Origin: Pseudomonadota bacterium
GTDB taxonomy: Bacteria > Pseudomonadota > Alphaproteobacteria > SHVZ01
DNA length: 64,000 nt
Direction of reading: 5' to 3'
Assembly: GCA_016195085.1 (NCBI GenBank)
Contig: JACQAG010000026.1
Span: 124,001-188,000 of the forward strand
Both the position numbers and the translations under genes were made by a program. Shown in pieces: positions 59,484-64,000 of the stretch. The notes under the pieces were generated by a model. The model was given only the letters and a program-made list of their open reading frames with translations. It was not told where the DNA came from and did no database searches. Position 1 is the stretch's first letter. The number at the start of each line of letters is the position of its first letter.

Positions 59484-61874
59484 ATGGCTGAGGCCAAGGG
59501 CCGCGCCGTGGCCGAGGTCGCTCGACCCGGAGATGCCGAACGGCGCGCCGTGCTGAGGGCCTTGGAGCGAAAGGTGCTCTGGCTCTCGACCTGGATGATT
59601 CACAACGCCAATCATCTCCGGCCCGCCCGCGACGGGCTCAAGGTCGGCGGGCACCAAGCCTCCTCGGCCTCGGTCGCTACCTTGCTGACGGCGCTGTATT
59701 TTGACGTGCTGAGGCCGGAGGACCGGGTGGCGGTCAAGCCCCATGCGAGCCCCGCCTACCACGCCATCCAATATCTCTTCGGCAAGCAGTCCAGGGACGC
59801 GCTCGAGCGATTCCGCGGGCTGGGCGGCGCCCAATCCTATCCTTCGCGGACCAAGGATGGGGATGAGGTGGATTTCTCCACCGGGTCGGTCGGTCTCGGC
59901 GTGGCGGTGACGTTGTTCGCCTCCCTGGTGCAGGATTATGTCCGCTTGAAGGGCCTGGCGCCGCGCGATCAGCCCTCCGGCCGCATGATCGCGGTCATGG
60001 GCGATGCCGAGCTGGATGAGGGCAATGTGTTCGAAGCCCTGCTCGAAGGCTGGAAGCACGATGTCAGGAACCTCTGGTGGGTCATCGACTACAACCGCCA
60101 GAGCCTCGACGGCATCGTCTCCGATCAGCTGTTTCAGAAGATCAAAGGCTTCTTCAGCGCCGTCGGCTGGACCGTGGTCATCATGAAGTACGGCCGCCGG
60201 CTGCAGGCGGCGTTCCAGCGCCCGGGCGGCGAGGCGTTGCGGCGCTGGATCGACGAGTGCCCGAACGATCTTTACTCGGCGCTCACCTTCAAAGGCGTGT
60301 CGGGCCAGCCGCTGGCCTGGCGGGAGCATCTCCTGGTCGATCTCGCCGACGTTCCCGGCATCCCCGAGCTGCTGGCGAGCTACGACGACATGGCCCTCCA
60401 CCAGCTCATGACCAATCTCGCCGGGACCGACATGGACGCGGTCCTCGATGCGTTCCACGCGGTCGAGGGCGACGCGCCGCACTGCTTTATCGCCTATACG
60501 ATCAAAGGGCACGGCACGCCGCTCGCCGGCCACAAGTACAATCACGCCGGTCTCATGACGATGGAGCAGATGGCGGGCTTCAAGCGCGCCCAGGGGATCG
60601 CCGACGGCGCCGAGTGGGATCGTTTCGCTGGGCTCGAGATTCCGGCCGAGCGCTTGGAAGCATTCCTCCGCGAGGCGCCCTTCAACAGCGAGCGCTCGCG
60701 GATCCGAGACGGCGCCAAGGTGCCGGTGCCGCCACGGCTCGATCTCCGTCTCGGCGGCAAGGTGTCGACCCAGATCGCCTTCGGCAACATCCTGAACGAG
60801 CTCGGGCGCGGCGACAGCGAGCTGGCGCGGCGCATCGTCACCACCTCGCCCGACGTCACCGTCTCGACCAATCTCGGCCCCTGGGTCAATCAGCGCGGCA
60901 TCTTCGCGCGCACGGTGCGTGAGGACGTGTACCGCGAGGAGAAGGTGGTCTCCGCGCAGAAATGGGCGAAGCACCGCCAGGGGCAGCACATCGAGCTCGG
61001 CATCGCGGAGAACAATCTATTTCTGCTCCTGGGCGCGCTCGGGCTGTCGGCGCCGCTCTTCGGCGCGCGGCTGCTGCCGATCGGCACCCTCTACGATCCG
61101 TTCATCGCCCGCGGCCTCGATGCCCTGACCTACGCCTGCTACCAGGATGCCCGCTTCATGGTCGTGGCGACGCCCTCGGGCGTGGCCTTGGCGCCGGAGG
61201 GAGGTGCCCACCAATCGATCACCACGCCGCTCATCGGCTTGGGCCAGCCTGGCCTCACCTACTTCGAGCCGGCCTATGCGGACGAGCTGGTGGCGATGAT
61301 GCATTGGGGCTTCGAGCACATGCAGGAAGAGGATGGCGGCTCGATCTATCTGCGCCTGACGACGAGGCCGGTGCCGCAGCCGGATCGCACCATGAGTGCG
61401 GCGCTCGAAGCCGACATTCTCGCCGGCGGCTATTGGCTGCTGCCGCCGGGCGAGGCGGAATTGGCGCTGGTCTATTGCGGCGCCGTCGTGCCGGAGGTGC
61501 TGGCCGCTAAGGAGCAGATGGCCGAGGATCTGCCCGGCCTGGGGATTCTCGCCATAACCTCGCCGAGCCGGCTCTATGCCGGCTGGCGCCATACGGTCGC
61601 CGAGCGCAGCCTTGCCAACGCGGTCGCACCCTCCCATCTCGAGCGCTTGCTGTCGGCGCTGCCGACCGCTTCTGCCTTGGTGACGGTCCATGACGGACAT
61701 CCGGCGACGCTCTCTTGGCTGGGTGCGGCCGGCGGACGGCGCGTCTATCCGCTCGGCGTCGACACGTTCGGCCAATCGGCCGACATCCCCGATCTCTTTC
61801 GCGTGCAGCACATCGACGCCGAGGCAATCGTCGACATGGCGGCGCTCGCCTGCATGGAGCAGGCCCGATCCTAG
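59484..61874 (+). CDS. aceE: AceE-type pyruvate dehydrogenase E1 (transketolase-fold ThDP enzyme)
   Basis: 796 aa; homodimeric E1 of the 2-oxoacid dehydrogenase complex, decarboxylating pyruvate onto lipoyl groups of E2. ThDP-binding block GDAELDEGNVFEALLEGWKHDVRN, the transketolase-type IELGIAENNLFLLLGALGLS, and C-terminal domain with VDTFGQSADIPDLFRVQHID. Slightly shorter than E. coli AceE (about 887). GAAGGAGGA precedes ATG 59484. No E2 or E3 follows, so this may be an extra E1 or a related transketolase-like enzyme. Confidence 0.8.
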   Translation: MAEAKGRAVAEVARPGDAERRAVLRALERKVLWLSTWMIHNANHLRPARDGLKVGGHQASSASVATLLTALYFDVLRPEDRVAVKPHASPAYHAIQYLFGKQSRDALERFRGLGGAQSYPSRTKDGDEVDFSTGSVGLGVAVTLFASLVQDYVRLKGLAPRDQPSGRMIAVMGDAELDEGNVFEALLEGWKHDVRNLWWVIDYNRQSLDGIVSDQLFQKIKGFFSAVGWTVVIMKYGRRLQAAFQRPGGEALRRWIDECPNDLYSALTFKGVSGQPLAWREHLLVDLADVPGIPELLASYDDMALHQLMTNLAGTDMDAVLDAFHAVEGDAPHCFIAYTIKGHGTPLAGHKYNHAGLMTMEQMAGFKRAQGIADGAEWDRFAGLEIPAERLEAFLREAPFNSERSRIRDGAKVPVPPRLDLRLGGKVSTQIAFGNILNELGRGDSELARRIVTTSPDVTVSTNLGPWVNQRGIFARTVREDVYREEKVVSAQKWAKHRQGQHIELGIAENNLFLLLGALGLSAPLFGARLLPIGTLYDPFIARGLDALTYACYQDARFMVVATPSGVALAPEGGAHQSITTPLIGLGQPGLTYFEPAYADELVAMMHWGFEHMQEEDGGSIYLRLTTRPVPQPDRTMSAALEADILAGGYWLLPPGEAELALVYCGAVVPEVLAAKEQMAEDLPGLGILAITSPSRLYAGWRHTVAERSLANAVAPSHLERLLSALPTASALVTVHDGHPATLSWLGAAGGRRVYPLGVDTFGQSADIPDLFRVQHIDAEAIVDMAALACMEQARS

Positions 61875-61921
61875 AGAAGGATCGGCGAAACCCTCGGATT
61901 GACGTGGCATAGGAAGCAAGC

Positions 61922-63040
61922 ATGCGCATCGGCGTCCCCAAGGAAATCAAGGTTCAGGAATACCGGGTCGGTCTGGTGCCGGCGAGCGTGCGCGAGCTCG
62001 TTCACCGCGGCCAAGAGGTGTACGTCGAGAAGGGGGCCGGACTCGGCATCGGCTTCGACGACCAGGCTTACCGGGCGGCCGGCGCCACGGTCTTGGGTAG
62101 TGCGACCGAAGTCTTCGCCAAAGGCGAGATGATCGTCAAGGTGAAGGAGCCGCAGCCGCAAGAATGCCGCTTGCTGAAGCCGCATCACCTGCTGTTCACC
62201 TATTTGCACCTGGCCGCCGACGCCGAGCAGGCCTCGGGCCTGATGGGCTCGGGCGCCACCGCGATCGCCTATGAAACGGTGACCAATGCCCAGGGCGGCT
62301 TGCCGCTCTTGGCGCCGATGAGCGAGGTCGCCGGCCGCATGGCGATTCAGGTCGGCGCCCACTGCCTGGAGAAGGAGGCGGGCGGCGGCGGTATCCTTCT
62401 GGGCGGCGTTCCGGGCGTACCGGCGGCAAAGGTGGTGATCCTCGGCGGCGGCGTAGCCGGCACCAATGCCGCGCGCATGGCGATGGGGCTCGAGGCGCAT
62501 GTGGTGGTCATCGACAGGTCGCTGGAGCGGCTCTATGCGCTCGATCTGCAGTTCGGCCGGCAACTGCACACGGCCTTTGCCACCCTGGATGCGATCGAGG
62601 GCCATGTGCTGACCGCCGATCTGGTGATCGGCGCGGTGCTCGTCGCCGGGGCCGCGGCGCCGAAGCTGGTCACCCGCGACATGGTTCGCCGGATGCGTCC
62701 GGGCTCGGTCCTGGTCGACATCTCGATCGACCAAGGCGGTTGCTTCGAAACCAGCCATCCCACGACCCATGCCGATCCGACCTTCCTCGTCGACGGCGTG
62801 GTGCATTACTGTGTCGCCAACATGCCGGGCGCGGTTGCGCGCACCTCCGCCGTGGCGCTCAACAACGCCACGCTTCCCTTCGTGCTCGAGCTTGCCCAGA
62901 AGGGCTATCGGCGCGCGCTCGCAGGCAACATCCATCTGCGCCGCGGCCTCAATGTGCATGGCGGGCGCATCACCTATGCCGCCGTCGCCGAGGCGCTGGG
63001 GCTGCCCTCGGTTCCGGTCGAGGAGGCGCTTGGTCTTTAG
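61922..63040 (+). CDS. ald: Alanine dehydrogenase
   Basis: 372 aa; NAD+-dependent interconversion of alanine and pyruvate plus ammonia. The opening MRIGVPKEIKVQEYRVGLVP, catalytic Lys75 in KVKEPQPQE and His96 in FTYLHLAAD, and NAD-binding VVILGGGVAGTNAAR are as in Ald. It begins 48 bp after the E1 gene, whose substrate is pyruvate, so the two genes could jointly channel alanine into acetyl-CoA. Confidence 0.92.
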   Translation: MRIGVPKEIKVQEYRVGLVPASVRELVHRGQEVYVEKGAGLGIGFDDQAYRAAGATVLGSATEVFAKGEMIVKVKEPQPQECRLLKPHHLLFTYLHLAADAEQASGLMGSGATAIAYETVTNAQGGLPLLAPMSEVAGRMAIQVGAHCLEKEAGGGGILLGGVPGVPAAKVVILGGGVAGTNAARMAMGLEAHVVVIDRSLERLYALDLQFGRQLHTAFATLDAIEGHVLTADLVIGAVLVAGAAAPKLVTRDMVRRMRPGSVLVDISIDQGGCFETSHPTTHADPTFLVDGVVHYCVANMPGAVARTSAVALNNATLPFVLELAQKGYRRALAGNIHLRRGLNVHGGRITYAAVAEALGLPSVPVEEALGL

Positions 63041-63080
63041 GGCCGGCTCGTCCTATGCATATCGGGAGTGGGGTGAGTTC

Positions 63081-64000
63081 ATGAATCTAGGCCGGCGATG
63101 GATGATCGCGGCGCTGGCGCTCGCCGCGGCGTCGCTGCCGGCATTCGCCGAGGAAAACGCCCTCAACGTTTTCAACTGGTCGGACTACATCGCCGATGAC
63201 ACGGTCGAGCGCTTCGAGGCGGAGACCGGCATCAAGGTCACCTACGAGGAATTCGATTCCAAGGACACCTTGGAGGCCCGGCTCGCCGCTGGCCGTACCG
63301 GTCTCGACGTCGTCGTGCCGACCGCTTCCTTCCTGCAGCACCACACGGCCGACGGCATGTTCCGCAAGCTGGACAAGAGCCTGCTGGCGAATTACGGCAA
63401 TCTCGACCGCGATCTGAACCGCATCGCCTCCGCCTATGATCCCGGCAATCAATACGCCGTTCCCTATCTGTGGGGGACGACGGGAATCGGCTACAACGTC
63501 GCCCGCATCAAGGAGCGGATGGCGAATGCGCCTTTGGACAGCTGGCGCCTTCTCTTCGAGCCATCGGTGGTCTCGCGCTTCAAGGATTGCGGGGTTGCCA
63601 TGCCGGATGCTCCGGTCGACGTGATCAAGGCCGTGCTCCGATTTCTCGGCCGCGATCCGTCGAGCCCGCGAGCGGAAGATATCCGGGCGGCCGAGGCGCA
63701 TCTGGCGAGGCTCAGGCCCTACATCGCCTATTTCGATACCGGCCGCTACATCGACGACCTGGCGAGCGGAGCGGCCTGTCTGGTCCTCGGCTGGTCCGGG
63801 GATGTGGTGCAGGCGCGCGGCCGGGCGCGGGATGCCGGCGCCGAGATCGAGATCGGCTATTCCGTGCCGAAGGAGGGCGCCATGGTATGGATGGACGTGC
63901 TGGCGATCCCCGCCGACGCACCGCACCCAGAGGCTGCGCATCGGTTCATCGACTTCATCCTGCGCCCGGAAATTGCCGCCGATATCGCCAACACCGTCGG
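63081..64000 (+). CDS. Polyamine-type ABC substrate-binding protein (PotD/PotF-like), 3' truncated by window
   Basis: The frame opens at ATG 63081 (MNLGRRWMIAALALAAASLPAFAEE, a clear signal peptide) and is still open at the window end, after about 306 codons. NVFNWSDYIADDTVERFEAETG is the PotF/PotD opening, and GYNVARIKERM and VWMDVLAIPADAPH also match. It binds putrescine, spermidine or a related compound in the periplasm. The rest of the transporter should follow beyond the window. Confidence 0.88.
   Translation, partial: MNLGRRWMIAALALAAASLPAFAEENALNVFNWSDYIADDTVERFEAETGIKVTYEEFDSKDTLEARLAAGRTGLDVVVPTASFLQHHTADGMFRKLDKSLLANYGNLDRDLNRIASAYDPGNQYAVPYLWGTTGIGYNVARIKERMANAPLDSWRLLFEPSVVSRFKDCGVAMPDAPVDVIKAVLRFLGRDPSSPRAEDIRAAEAHLARLRPYIAYFDTGRYIDDLASGAACLVLGWSGDVVQARGRARDAGAEIEIGYSVPKEGAMVWMDVLAIPADAPHPEAAHRFIDFILRPEIAADIANTV

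Noticed and set aside
58239-60989. Long minus-strand frame (916 codons) opposite the E1 and receiver genes
   Set aside because: It overlaps three well-supported genes and has no recognisable protein content; typical GC-rich shadow.

Overview
High-GC DNA with many dipeptide-type and branched-chain-amino-acid-type ABC transporters, GTTC-N7-GTTC type SOS boxes, an imuA-imuB-dnaE2 mutagenesis cassette, an Atm1-type exporter and receiver proteins with an FGPDRRR tail. This suggests a soil or rhizosphere alphaproteobacterium, perhaps of the Rhodospirillales/Hyphomicrobiales type. No rRNA, convincing tRNA, CRISPR array or phage gene was seen.

The most striking object is a 14,469-bp transposon-like element at 2812-17280, between two convergent chromosomal genes (an amidase and a peptide-binding protein). 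Its termini are 28-bp imperfect inverted repeats (25 of 28 match) that start TGT and end ACA. They are bracketed by an identical 5-bp direct repeat AGCGG (2807-2811 and 17281-17285), read as a target-site duplication. A 16-17 bp AT-rich subterminal motif is repeated three times, widely spaced, at the left end and three times at exact 20-bp steps at the right end. This is the asymmetric layout of Tn7/Tn5053-family ends. No transposase, ATPase or resolvase gene lies inside, so the element would have to be moved in trans.

The cargo is a complete methoxy-aromatic catabolic regulon. One leftward operon (8542 to 3216) encodes a flavin hydroxylase, maleylacetate reductase, hydroxyquinol 1,2-dioxygenase, a MetV-like zinc/cysteine protein and a methylenetetrahydrofolate reductase. 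A MarR regulator is divergent from a LigM-like tetrahydrofolate-dependent O-demethylase. A rightward operon (10896 to 16685) encodes a five-gene LivKHMGF-type importer and a CYP199-like P450. Three copies of a 19-bp dyad (TAGTC-N-GGT...) sit on the three main promoters and tie the cargo into one MarR regulon. The likely flow is import of a para-methoxybenzoate, P450 and LigM demethylation, hydroxylation to hydroxyquinol, intradiol cleavage, and reduction to 3-oxoadipate, with the C1 unit handled through folate.

Right of the element: 17313-20550 peptide-binding protein and choline-sulfatase with a divergent LysR gene; 21617-22563 methyltransferase and a small secreted protein; 22590-26443 a peptide ABC operon; 26519-31499 pyrE, a GFA protein, an MFS transporter, enoyl-CoA hydratase and a CoA-transferase with a histone-H1-like tail; 31488-40212 an eight-gene peptide ABC/gamma-glutamyltransferase operon with its neighbouring GntR gene; 41367-42548 an argD-type aminotransferase behind a leader terminator. 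From 42682 to 48168 there are three toxin-antitoxin modules mixed with a carboxypeptidase, an inositol-phosphatase-family enzyme and a LysE exporter. From 48261 to 53840 comes the SOS mutagenesis cassette, whose imuB carries an in-frame palindromic repeat. The end of the window (53949-64000) holds an ECF sigma/anti-sigma/metal-sensor trio, a DMT transporter, an Atm1-type exporter, a receiver with Glu at the phosphorylation site, an AceE-type E1, alanine dehydrogenase and a truncated polyamine-binding protein.
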